A DNA stretch of 64,000 nt from Miniphocaeibacter sp964345925. Its GTDB lineage: Bacteria; Bacillota; Clostridia; Tissierellales; Peptoniphilaceae. The notes below the pieces were generated by a model. That model did no database searches. It worked only from the letters and a program-made list of their open reading frames with translations, and had not been told where the DNA came from. Below are positions 43,896-51,960 of this stretch, in pieces. The DNA lies in contig CAYFSP010000005.1 of the NCBI GenBank assembly GCA_964345925.1, positions 1 through 64,000 on the forward strand, read 5' to 3'. Each line of letters opens with the position of its first letter. Position 1 is the stretch's first letter. The position numbers and the translations under genes were made by a program.

Positions 43896-45590
43896 ATGTC
43901 AAAAGTTAAAACTGGAATTATTGCATCAGAAGGTATTGCAATAGGGAAAGCTTATTTATTCGTAAAGGAAAAATTGGAAGCCGATTCTAAGATAATAGAT
44001 AATTCAGAAGTAGATGCAGAAAAGGGGAAATTTATTAAAGCTATAAAGGATTATAGCGAAGATTTAAAAAATATGAACGTTGATACAGAAACACAGAGAG
44101 AGGTTATAAACGCTCATTTAGGAATGTTAGATGATCCTTTTTTAGTTGATACAGTTCAAAATAAGATAGAAAATAATATAAATGCGGAAAAAGCATTAAA
44201 TGATTCAATAAATGAAATGGTTGCAATGATGGAGACATTAGATGATGAGTACCTTAGAGAAAGAGCAACCGATTATAAGGATATAGGTGAAAGACTTCTT
44301 TATAAATTAAAGGGTATAGAGCCTAAAAAACTATCACCATTACCAGAAAACACGATAATAGTATCAAATGAGTTAACACCAACGGATACATCATCAATGG
44401 ATAAGGATAATGTACTTGGGTTTTCAATGGATTTAGGTGGTAAGACAGCACATACATCAATAATTGCTCAAACCTTGGGAATTCCAGCATTAGTAGGTAT
44501 GAAAGATGTATCGACATCTGTAAAAGATGGAGATACTTTAATACTTGATACATTTGAGGGGGAACTTTTTATAAATCCAGATGAAGAAACGATGGCGGAT
44601 TACAAAGAAAGATTAAAAGTGATTTTAGAAGAAAAGACTAGACTGGAATCCGTTAAATTTGAACATGCAATAACAAAAGATAAACACCAAGTGGAAATAG
44701 CTTGTAATATTGGTAATATAGAGGACTTGAAATTTGGTTTGGCTCAAGGTGCTGAAGGAGTAGGGCTTTTTAGAACGGAGTTTTTATACATGGAAAACAA
44801 TCATTTCCCAACAGAAGATGAACAGTTTTCAGTATATAAAGAAGCAGCTGAACTACTTGGAGAAAAACCATTAATAATAAGAACTCTAGATATTGGTGGA
44901 GATAAATCACTATCGTACTTTAAATTCCCAGAAGAGGAAAATCCGTTTTTGGGATGGAGAGCTTTAAGAATTTGTTTTGATATGTTGGACGTATTTAAAA
45001 CACAGCTAAAAGCAATTCTTCGTGCATCTGCATTTGGTAAAGTTAGAATACTTTTACCTATGGTTATTTCAGTAGAGGAAATAATAAAGGTTAAGGAAAT
45101 ATTAGAAGATGTTAAAAATGATTTAAAGGCTAAGGAAATAGAATTTGATGAAAGTATAGAAATAGGTATAATGGTTGAAACACCTGCATCTGTAGTTGTA
45201 GCAGATGACTTAATTAAGTATGTGGACTATTTCAGTATTGGAACAAATGACCTTACTCAATATATACTTGCTGTAGATAGAGGAAATGAAAAGATATCCA
45301 AGCTTTACAACACATATAACCCAGCTGTTTTAAGATCTATTAAAGCAGTTATAGATGCTTCTCATAGAGCTGGAAAATGGACTGGAATGTGTGGTGGATT
45401 TGCAGGTGATACAAAGGCTACTAAATTGTTGCTAGGTATGGGATTAGATGAATTTAGCGCACCAGCGGCAAATATTCCAAAGATTAAAGATATAATAATA
45501 AATACAACAATGGAAGAGGCTAAAAAATATTCAGATAATATATTAGCTTTGGAAACAACAACGAAAATAGAAGAAGTAATAAATAAATAA
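43896..45590 (+). CDS. ptsI: PTS enzyme I
   Basis: The 564-residue enzyme takes phosphate from phosphoenolpyruvate and passes it to HPr. The phospho-histidine segment GGKTAHTSIIAQTLGIPALVG contains His186; the PEP site has EGVGLFRTEFLYM near 285, IRTLDIGGDKSL near 328, FSIGTNDLTQY near 447 and GMCGGFAGD near 497 with the catalytic cysteine. Ends are complete. It closes the ptsHI unit; a long hairpin follows. Confidence 0.93.
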   Translation: MSKVKTGIIASEGIAIGKAYLFVKEKLEADSKIIDNSEVDAEKGKFIKAIKDYSEDLKNMNVDTETQREVINAHLGMLDDPFLVDTVQNKIENNINAEKALNDSINEMVAMMETLDDEYLRERATDYKDIGERLLYKLKGIEPKKLSPLPENTIIVSNELTPTDTSSMDKDNVLGFSMDLGGKTAHTSIIAQTLGIPALVGMKDVSTSVKDGDTLILDTFEGELFINPDEETMADYKERLKVILEEKTRLESVKFEHAITKDKHQVEIACNIGNIEDLKFGLAQGAEGVGLFRTEFLYMENNHFPTEDEQFSVYKEAAELLGEKPLIIRTLDIGGDKSLSYFKFPEEENPFLGWRALRICFDMLDVFKTQLKAILRASAFGKVRILLPMVISVEEIIKVKEILEDVKNDLKAKEIEFDESIEIGIMVETPASVVVADDLIKYVDYFSIGTNDLTQYILAVDRGNEKISKLYNTYNPAVLRSIKAVIDASHRAGKWTGMCGGFAGDTKATKLLLGMGLDEFSAPAANIPKIKDIIINTTMEEAKKYSDNILALETTTKIEEVINK

Positions 45591-45591
45591 T

Positions 45592-45625
45592 AAATATAGA
45601 GTTTGCTTTTGCAAACTCTATATTT
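45592..45625 (+). terminator. Hairpin after ptsI
   Basis: A perfect 15-bp stem (45592-45606 with 45611-45625, loop TTTT) follows the stop codon. Its T-tail is weak, so it may serve as a terminator or 3'-end protector. Confidence 0.7.
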
Positions 45626-45673
45626 ATTATTACTGTTAAATTTTAAGAAATACCATATTTATTTATGAACAAA

Positions 45674-45700
45674 AAAACAGCCAATCGGCTGTTTTTTATT
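45674..45700. terminator. Bidirectional terminator between ptsI and the PLP-enzyme pair
   Basis: The 9-bp stem AAAACAGCC/GGCTGTTTT with loop AATC has A- and T-runs on both sides and lies next to the stop of the leftward gene. Confidence 0.9.
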
Positions 45701-45702
45701 TT

Positions 45703-47199
45703 TTACATTTCATCAATTAAAGCATTAAACTCATCTATAACCTTATCGAAATCAGGTCCCATAGTATGAAGTTTAGTCCAGTAATTATCGTAGTCATACC
45801 ATTGTGCATTAAGCTCTTCAGCAGTCTTGCCTTGTTGCTCAACCCAAGTATAGTATTTAAGGTTGTGAATTCTCTTTCTGTCTGTATATCTTAATTCAAG
45901 CATATTATCTGTTTTAATTCCTAGAACATGAACATGATGATCTAATTTAGCTTGTTCAACATCTAATTTTCCTCTTTCAGCTTCATACTCTTCAAGTCTT
46001 GATTTGTACATAACTGCAGAGTCAGTTCCTACTGTAACAAAGTAGTCGTTTTCTGTTACTTCGAAATATTTAGCTACTTTAATAGCTGAAATAATATTAG
46101 CAGCACCTGAAATACCTATATATTGGAATTTATCTATAGTATCTTCATCAACACCTATACTTCTAAAGTATTCGTGGCCAGCTGGATCGTTAAGTATTCT
46201 AAAGAATGATACAGCATCTTCATCATCAATAGCAGTAACTACGTCGGTATTTTTAACGTTGTGTACCCAAGGAACGTGTTTATCGCCAATACCTTCTATT
46301 CTATGATCACCAAAACCATTGTCTAATAATGTAGGGCATTGTAATGCTTCTGAAGCAGTAATTTTAATTTGTGGGTAAAGGTCTTTTAATTTATCTCCAG
46401 CACCTAGACTACCACCAGAACCAGAGTTTAAGTTAACACCAAATAAATTAGCTTTATCATTTTTAGCTTTATATGATAGGAATAGATCATTCATAGCTTC
46501 ACCTGTAATTTCATAATGCCATAAATGGTTTCCTAATTCACCAAATTGGTTGAATATTACAACTTCGTCTCCTCTAGTATCAAGTAATTCCCAAGTTTTG
46601 TCATATATTTCTTTAACGTTTGATTCAGAACCTGTAGTTGCAAATATTTCTCCACCATAAGTTTCGATTAATTCCTCTAACCAGTCAAATCTTTCTCTAC
46701 TCATATTTTCAGGAAGTATAGCTATAGATTTACATCCAAGTAATGCAGCGTTATAAGCTCCACCTCTACAGTAGTTACCAGTAGATGGCCAAACAGCCTC
46801 TTGAGTTTCTGGATCAAATTGTCCAGTTACAAGTCTAGGAACTAAACAAGCATAACTAGCTCCAACCTTATGACATCCTGTTGGGAAATATTTACCAGAC
46901 ATAAATAAAATTTTAGCTTTAACTCCAGAAATCACTGAAGGTATTTCTATAAAATTAGGTAGGTCTTGGTAAAGTCCTCCTTTGTCCTTAGGTTCATTTT
47001 TCCATGAAATTCTGTACAGGTTTAATGGATTAACATCCCAAAGACCAACATCTTTAAGTTTTTCTTTAACATCTGCTGGTATTTTTGAAGGATCCTTCAT
47101 TTGTGCTAATGTAGGTATTTTTATACCTCTTTCTTTTGCGTACTTAGCAACTTCTTTTCTTTTTGCTTCGTTAACTTTTAAATCCAATAATTCAAACAT
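45703..47199 (-). CDS. Fold-type II PLP-dependent enzyme, uncharacterised
   Basis: The 498-residue protein belongs to the tryptophan-synthase-beta/threonine-synthase fold. The likely PLP lysine is Lys111 in FPTGCHKVGASYA, WPSTGNYCRGGAYN is the substrate loop, and NLNSGSGGSLGAGDKL the phosphate-binding glycines. The C-terminal 100 residues (DHHVHVLGIKTDNMLELRY onward) are unlike cysteine or threonine synthase. It is co-transcribed behind a diaminopropionate-lyase paralogue, so a beta-elimination or amino-acid degradation step is likely. The reaction is unknown. The GGGGG-type site precedes ATG 47199. Confidence 0.75.
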   Translation of the reverse strand: MFELLDLKVNEAKRKEVAKYAKERGIKIPTLAQMKDPSKIPADVKEKLKDVGLWDVNPLNLYRISWKNEPKDKGGLYQDLPNFIEIPSVISGVKAKILFMSGKYFPTGCHKVGASYACLVPRLVTGQFDPETQEAVWPSTGNYCRGGAYNAALLGCKSIAILPENMSRERFDWLEELIETYGGEIFATTGSESNVKEIYDKTWELLDTRGDEVVIFNQFGELGNHLWHYEITGEAMNDLFLSYKAKNDKANLFGVNLNSGSGGSLGAGDKLKDLYPQIKITASEALQCPTLLDNGFGDHRIEGIGDKHVPWVHNVKNTDVVTAIDDEDAVSFFRILNDPAGHEYFRSIGVDEDTIDKFQYIGISGAANIISAIKVAKYFEVTENDYFVTVGTDSAVMYKSRLEEYEAERGKLDVEQAKLDHHVHVLGIKTDNMLELRYTDRKRIHNLKYYTWVEQQGKTAEELNAQWYDYDNYWTKLHTMGPDFDKVIDEFNALIDEM

Positions 47200-47228
47200 A
47201 ATTATTTCCCCCTTAAAAATTACTACTT

Positions 47229-48443
47229 CTAATATTTATTTACCTTACCATACCATACGATATCTTGGTAAGCTTTAACATCAGTATCACCTTCGGTACT
47301 AATGCAAAGTACTATTGAGTTTTCATCAAAACCAATTTGTTCCTTTATATCCTTTAATTCATCATTTATCATTAATTCATTAGTAAGGCCATATGAAACT
47401 CCAGCTGATTCTCCAGATTTAAAACTTTTATCATTGCCAACAGGGTTAGCTGACAATCTCATACCGTTTGCAGAAACCCAGTCAGGACATCTTATATATC
47501 CGTCTGCAAATTCTGATATAACATCCCAAGCGATAATACCTGGTTCTCCACAAGCTAGTCCTGCCATTATCGTTGGCATTGAACCTGTAACAAAATGTCT
47601 TTCTCCATCATTTGCAGTAGCTGATTTGAAAAATGCTGCCGCTTCATTAGGTTCAACTATAACAGTCTTTGGCATTTTTTCCTTTAATAAATTTGTAATA
47701 AGGCCGCATGCGCCACCTGCCATAGCACCTACTCCTGCTTGTAGGAATACATGTGTAGGCATTGGAAGATTATCTCTTTCAATTTGTTGGTATGCTTCTA
47801 AAACCAATGCTGAATATCCTTGCATAATCCATTTAGGTATATCAACATAGCCTTCCCAAGAAGTATCTTGAACAATAACCCATCCATTTTTATCTGCTTC
47901 ATCCATAACGTATCTTATTGTATCATCGTAATTTAAATCTGTAACAGTTACCTCAGCTCCTAGAGCTTCAATATTTGTAACTCTGTCAGATCCTGAACCT
48001 TTAGGCATGAATATTTTTACTTCTTGTTGCAACATCTGTCCAACCCAAGCAACTCCTCTACCATGGTTACCATCAGTACAGCTTGCAAATGTAACATTGC
48101 CTAATTTCTCTCTGATCTCATCCGATATCATTCTTTCATATGGTAATTCCTCAATAGGAATATTTAATTTTTCTGCTATGTAATTGCCCATCGCCCAAGC
48201 AGCACCTAAACCTTTAAAAGAATTTATTCCAAATCTTGAAGATTCATCCTTAACATAAATATTTTTTAAACCGATTTCCTTCGCTCTATTATTTAGTTGG
48301 ACTAAATCCGTTTCTGCAAAAGTTGAAAAACTTTTATGAAAGTTTAAAGCTTTTTGGATTTCTTCCACAGTGAAGTATTCAATGGAACCCTTCATGTTAA
48401 AGTCTTTATTCTTATTTTGTGGAATATACGAAAAATCTGACAT
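47229..48443 (-). CDS. Diaminopropionate ammonia-lyase paralogue (YgeX-like)
   Basis: The 404-residue PLP enzyme has lysine 77 in SSRFGINSFKGLGAA, CTDGNHGRGVAW, AGVGAMAGG and SMPTIMAGLACGEPG, the wording of the DpaL/YgeX family that turns 2,3-diaminopropionate into pyruvate and two ammonia. A second family member sits at 51961. This copy has Gly-Ile-Asn-Ser where the other has Gly-Leu-Asn-Ala, so it may prefer another substrate. It leads a leftward pair with the 498-residue PLP enzyme and has its own promoter with flanking palindromes. Confidence 0.83.
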   Translation of the reverse strand: MSDFSYIPQNKNKDFNMKGSIEYFTVEEIQKALNFHKSFSTFAETDLVQLNNRAKEIGLKNIYVKDESSRFGINSFKGLGAAWAMGNYIAEKLNIPIEELPYERMISDEIREKLGNVTFASCTDGNHGRGVAWVGQMLQQEVKIFMPKGSGSDRVTNIEALGAEVTVTDLNYDDTIRYVMDEADKNGWVIVQDTSWEGYVDIPKWIMQGYSALVLEAYQQIERDNLPMPTHVFLQAGVGAMAGGACGLITNLLKEKMPKTVIVEPNEAAAFFKSATANDGERHFVTGSMPTIMAGLACGEPGIIAWDVISEFADGYIRCPDWVSANGMRLSANPVGNDKSFKSGESAGVSYGLTNELMINDELKDIKEQIGFDENSIVLCISTEGDTDVKAYQDIVWYGKVNKY

Positions 48444-48490
48444 TAAATCATCCTTTCTAAGTTGAATTTTATAAAAACTAGAAAAAACAT

Positions 48491-48557
48491 TTTCCTATAT
48501 GATAGGAAAGTTTTATCTACACAAATTAATTTTAACTGCTATCACTATTTGTGTCAA
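48491..48557 (-). promoter_or_regulatory. Promoter and operator region of the leftward PLP pair
   Basis: On the minus strand, TTGACA (48552-48557) and TAAAAT (48529-48534) are 17 nt apart. An 8-bp inverted repeat (48519-48526 with 48547-48554) spans the promoter, and a perfect palindrome TTTCCTAT-ATG-ATAGGAAA (48491-48509) lies in the early transcript. These look like regulator sites. The other half of 48444-48672 must hold the promoter of the rightward operon. Confidence 0.6.
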
Positions 48558-48672
48558 TTAATTTCGATTAATTAAATTAACAACAAATATATTAAGTGGA
48601 AAATACCTGTTTATGCTATTGCTAATATGATATTATATAGATAATTATTATAATGATAAATTAGGAGCAAAA

Positions 48673-49578
48673 ATGAAAATAATAGATTATATAAAAAAAT
48701 TAGATTTTTTCGATAAATACGATTCTAATTTAGAAATTAGAGAAAAAACAGAGGATATTTTCATAGTATATGCAGGAGATGATAAAGAAAAATATAGCAT
48801 ACGATTTTTTCCGGTGAATACATTTAAAAGTATCGAGGATAAGAAGGAGAAAATAGATAAATTAATAGAACAGGGTAGAAAACTATATCCAATTCTAAAA
48901 GTAGGACTATTAGAAGAACTGGAATTGTGTTATAGAATTACAGACTATATAAATGGTAAAAAAAGATATGATAATGAAATTGAAAACTATGAATTGGGTT
49001 ATTATATTGGAGATACTATAAAATCGTATCATAATTTATCCAAGACTATAAAAAATGATAACTGGGTAAAAAATTATAATCATAAAATAAATAATCTCTT
49101 TCATGAATATTATTTATGTGAATATATTGGTGGAAAGGACTATATACTATTAGACTATGTAGAACAGTATAAAAACTTAATAGATGATAGAGAAACTATA
49201 GAAATTTTTTCCTTCAGCGATATAAGGGATATTCCTGTTGATGATAATGGCAGAATATATCTATTTGGGATACAGGGTATTGTAGAAGCAGATCCATATT
49301 TTGAATTTAAGGATATTAATATTAATTACTATAAAGATGAAGCTTATTCTGCAGGAATGATCGATGGATATTTTGGAGGTAAACCAAGTAAGCTATTCTT
49401 CAAAACAATAGCATTATATACAATCGTAGAGGCTCTAAGTAAAGAGTTTACTCATTTTTCTGTAGTAAAATGCGAAGTTGTAAAACTTAAAATATTGGAA
49501 TTACTAGGATATTATAATGATTTTGATAGTATTTATCCTAACTGGTATATGGAAATTAAAAATAAATTAAGCAGGTGA
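48673..49578 (+). CDS. APH/choline-kinase-like protein without the catalytic HxD motif
   Basis: The 301-residue protein follows the aminoglycoside-phosphotransferase fold: an N-lobe with KYSIRFFP (lysine/strand), a linker, and a C-lobe. Where active kinases read H-G-D-x-x-x-x-N then a D, this reads FSFSDIRDIPVDDNGRIYLFGIQG: the His is Ser, the Asn is Pro, and the metal-binding Asp is missing. It is probably a pseudokinase or regulatory protein. It is co-transcribed with a ModE-like protein and an AAA+ regulator. It could be the vestige of a true enzyme. Confidence 0.55.
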   Translation: MKIIDYIKKLDFFDKYDSNLEIREKTEDIFIVYAGDDKEKYSIRFFPVNTFKSIEDKKEKIDKLIEQGRKLYPILKVGLLEELELCYRITDYINGKKRYDNEIENYELGYYIGDTIKSYHNLSKTIKNDNWVKNYNHKINNLFHEYYLCEYIGGKDYILLDYVEQYKNLIDDRETIEIFSFSDIRDIPVDDNGRIYLFGIQGIVEADPYFEFKDININYYKDEAYSAGMIDGYFGGKPSKLFFKTIALYTIVEALSKEFTHFSVVKCEVVKLKILELLGYYNDFDSIYPNWYMEIKNKLSR

Positions 49579-49581
49579 GTT

Positions 49582-49920
49582 ATGAAAATAAAGGGAATTA
49601 CAAGAATAATTTTAACTAATGAAGATAATGAAAAAGCATTTGGGAAAGGACCATATGTATTGCTGAGTAAAGTTAAGGAATGTGGATCTTTAAACAAAGC
49701 TGCAATAGAGTTGGGAATGTCATATAGTAAAGCGTTTAATGTGATTAAAAAATGCGAAAAGGCTATGAATAAAAGATTTTTAGATAGGGAAATAGGTGGT
49801 GTTAAAGGCGGGGGATCAACTTTAACAGAAGATGGTGAAAAAATTTTAGAAAAATATGAAAAAATATCTATAGAGATGGATAAAAAATTAGATGAATTAA
49901 TAGAGGAATTAGATTTTTAA
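49582..49920 (+). CDS. ModE-like winged-helix protein
   Basis: The 112-residue protein is the N-terminal ModE/LysR-type winged helix alone: GPYVLLSKVKECGSLNKAA, the recognition helix MSYSKAFNVIKKCEK, and REIGGVKGGGSTLTEDG. No molybdate-binding (Mop) domain follows. Stand-alone forms are common near molybdenum enzymes. It starts 3 nt after the kinase-like gene and ends 15 nt before the AAA+ regulator. It likely tunes transcription for the purine or molybdenum system, directly inferred from position only. Confidence 0.8.
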   Translation: MKIKGITRIILTNEDNEKAFGKGPYVLLSKVKECGSLNKAAIELGMSYSKAFNVIKKCEKAMNKRFLDREIGGVKGGGSTLTEDGEKILEKYEKISIEMDKKLDELIEELDF

Positions 49921-49935
49921 TAAAAGAGGTATGCT

Positions 49936-51633
49936 TTGTTTAGATTGGAACTACTTACAGAATTTATAGAAAAATATATTAAGATCATAACTGAAATTGC
50001 AGAAGTAGATGTGGAAATTGTCGATTACAAATTAAGAAGAATAGCAGGAAGTGGTGATTTTGCAAAAAGTGTTATATCAGGAAAACAGGTTTCAAATAGG
50101 AAAATATTTACTGAAACATTAAAGACTGGTAAATCACAAATCATTCCCAATATAGTGGATAACAATATTAATGATAAAAATATAGAAATAACCGTGCCTA
50201 TTATATTAGATGAAAATATTATTGGAGTCATTGCTATGATAATTAGCAAGAATAAATCCAAAGAAAAAATAAAGGACAAATTGGATAAATATACTGAGTT
50301 ATTGGAACAAATAGCTGAATTTATTACATTAAAAGCATCAGATATGGAAGAGGACAAGGACAAGCAGGCAATGGTATCCATGTTGGAGATAATAATTAGA
50401 AACATGGAGGAAGGCGCTATTATAATAAATAATGAAAGCAAGATTAACACTATAAACAGGTCTGCAAAAAAACAATTAGGAATTAATAGAATTATAGCAA
50501 ATGAAAAAATTTCAATAACACCTACAGGAGATACAGTAAGTAATAAAAATGAATATATTATAAGAACAGATGTAAATACGAATACAGTCATAGGAAATAT
50601 TTATAAAATTCCAGAAAATCCCATATATGACAGGGTTTTGCTTTTTAAGGATATGAAACAGGTTCAATCTAATATGTATGCAATGACATCTACCATAAAT
50701 GCAAGAAGAGTTGAACATATAGTAGGAAGTAGTGAACAGACGAAAAAAACAAAGAAGAGTATTGCCAAAGCGGCTAAGTCATCATCTACGGTTTTAATAA
50801 CTGGAGAGATGGGAACGGGAATAGAGATGACTGCTACGGCGATTTGGCAGAATTCCGACAGGGCTAAAAATAGATTTGTTACAGTTAACTGTTCAACTAT
50901 ATCGGAAACATACCTAGAGAGGGAATTGTTTGGGTATGTAAAGGGTGCTTTTAGGGATGAGGATACAAATGGTAGAATAGGAAAATTTGAATTAGCAAAT
51001 AATGGTGTAATATTTTTAGATGAAATTGACAGCGTTCCATTATATTTACAGTCAAAGCTATTAAGAGCTATAAGGGAGAAAAAGATTACGAGAATTGGCT
51101 CTAATCAAGTTATTCCTCTGAATTTAAGAATTATAACATCAACACATAAAAATCTAAGGGAGTTAATATCAGAAAATAAATTTAGAGAGGATTTATACTA
51201 TAGAATTAATGTGCTACCTATTAATATAGCGCCTTTAAGGAATAGGAAAGAGGATATTAGCGATTTAATACATCATTTTATAGAATACTATTCAAGACAG
51301 TTTAGTAAAAATTTTTATAAAATTGAAAATGAAACAATGGAAGTTTTGAAAAATTATCCGTGGCCTGGAAATGTCAGCGAATTGGAAAATGCCGTTGAAT
51401 ATATGGTGAACATGATGGAAGATGGAATAATCAACAATAATACAATTCCAAGGGATATTATATTTTCAATAAATAAAAAGAATGAAAAAAATATAAGAAT
51501 AGAGAAATTAAATATATTGGAAAAGAGAGAAATAGAGAAGGCGTTAGAGCTTTACGGCGATAATACCGAAGGTAAGAAAAAGGCAGCTGAAGCGCTAGGT
51601 ATTGGTATAGCCACGCTGTATAGGAAACTATAA
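49936..51633 (+). CDS. Sigma54-type AAA+ regulator with broken Walker A and GAFTGA
   Basis: The 565-residue regulator has an N-terminal sensory GAF-like part (VDYKLRRIAGSGDF, residues 1-135), a PAS-like part (about 150-260), an AAA+ domain and a Fis-type HTH (KKAAEALGIGIATLYRKL). In the AAA+ domain Walker A is GEMGTGIE (lysine replaced by Ile), and GAFTGA, which contacts sigma54, is GAFRDE. Walker B (VIFLDEID) and FREDLYYRINV are intact. It should therefore not drive sigma54 by ATP hydrolysis. TTG start with AAGAGGT. Twin palindromes at 51655 and 51741 are candidate sites. Confidence 0.85.
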   Translation: MFRLELLTEFIEKYIKIITEIAEVDVEIVDYKLRRIAGSGDFAKSVISGKQVSNRKIFTETLKTGKSQIIPNIVDNNINDKNIEITVPIILDENIIGVIAMIISKNKSKEKIKDKLDKYTELLEQIAEFITLKASDMEEDKDKQAMVSMLEIIIRNMEEGAIIINNESKINTINRSAKKQLGINRIIANEKISITPTGDTVSNKNEYIIRTDVNTNTVIGNIYKIPENPIYDRVLLFKDMKQVQSNMYAMTSTINARRVEHIVGSSEQTKKTKKSIAKAAKSSSTVLITGEMGTGIEMTATAIWQNSDRAKNRFVTVNCSTISETYLERELFGYVKGAFRDEDTNGRIGKFELANNGVIFLDEIDSVPLYLQSKLLRAIREKKITRIGSNQVIPLNLRIITSTHKNLRELISENKFREDLYYRINVLPINIAPLRNRKEDISDLIHHFIEYYSRQFSKNFYKIENETMEVLKNYPWPGNVSELENAVEYMVNMMEDGIINNNTIPRDIIFSINKKNEKNIRIEKLNILEKREIEKALELYGDNTEGKKKAAEALGIGIATLYRKL

Positions 51634-51654
51634 AAACGTAAGGCAATAGAGAAA

Positions 51655-51673
51655 TTTTATCATTATGATAAAA
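51655..51673. promoter_or_regulatory. Palindromic site A upstream of the purine cluster
   Basis: TTTTATCAT-T-ATGATAAAA is a perfect 19-bp palindrome (9-bp arms, 1-nt centre). It shares TTTATCATTATGATAA with site B; centres are 84 bp apart. Confidence 0.6.
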
Positions 51674-51702
51674 TGGGTTTATACAATAACAAAGTTTATA
51701 TT

Positions 51703-51742
51703 AAATGGGAGTGAAGTCGATAAAATAGACACACTCCCATTT
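51703..51742 (+). terminator. Hairpin between the twin palindromes
   Basis: A perfect 11-bp stem (51703-51713 with 51732-51742) encloses an 18-nt loop. The tail TTTATC is a poor T-run, so it may terminate the regulator transcript only partly. Confidence 0.5.
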
Positions 51743-51755
51743 ATCATTATGATAA
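51741..51755. promoter_or_regulatory. Palindromic site B abutting the ygeX promoter
   Basis: TTATCAT-T-ATGATAA is a perfect 15-bp palindrome, identical at its core to site A. It ends 5 bp before the -35 box, a position used by activators of sigma70 promoters. Confidence 0.6.
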
Positions 51756-51760
51756 TAAAA

Positions 51761-51789
51761 TTGACAAAAAAACACAATTATGGTGTAAT
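51761..51789 (+). promoter_or_regulatory. Promoter of the purine-degradation cluster
   Basis: TTGACA (51761-51766) and TGTAAT (51784-51789) are 17 nt apart, a sigma70 form. No TGGCAC-N5-TTGC sigma54 element is seen in the gap. The long leader to 51961 shows no clear riboswitch. Confidence 0.65.
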
Positions 51790-51960
51790 AGATACATAGG
51801 AAATCGTTACTTCAATCTTCTTTTCTAATAACTATTGATAAAAGAATTAAAATAGCGTAATATACTTATTGGACATTGTGTTAATAAATTGGCACAAACA
51901 TATATATATAATCTAGTTAAAATAAATTCTAGTGAATATACAATAAGAAAGGATGAAGAA

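Noticed and set aside
51865..51900. TGGCAC near 51890 as a sigma54 -24 element
   Set aside because: No TTGC-type -12 element follows at the needed spacing; a sigma70 promoter lies upstream.
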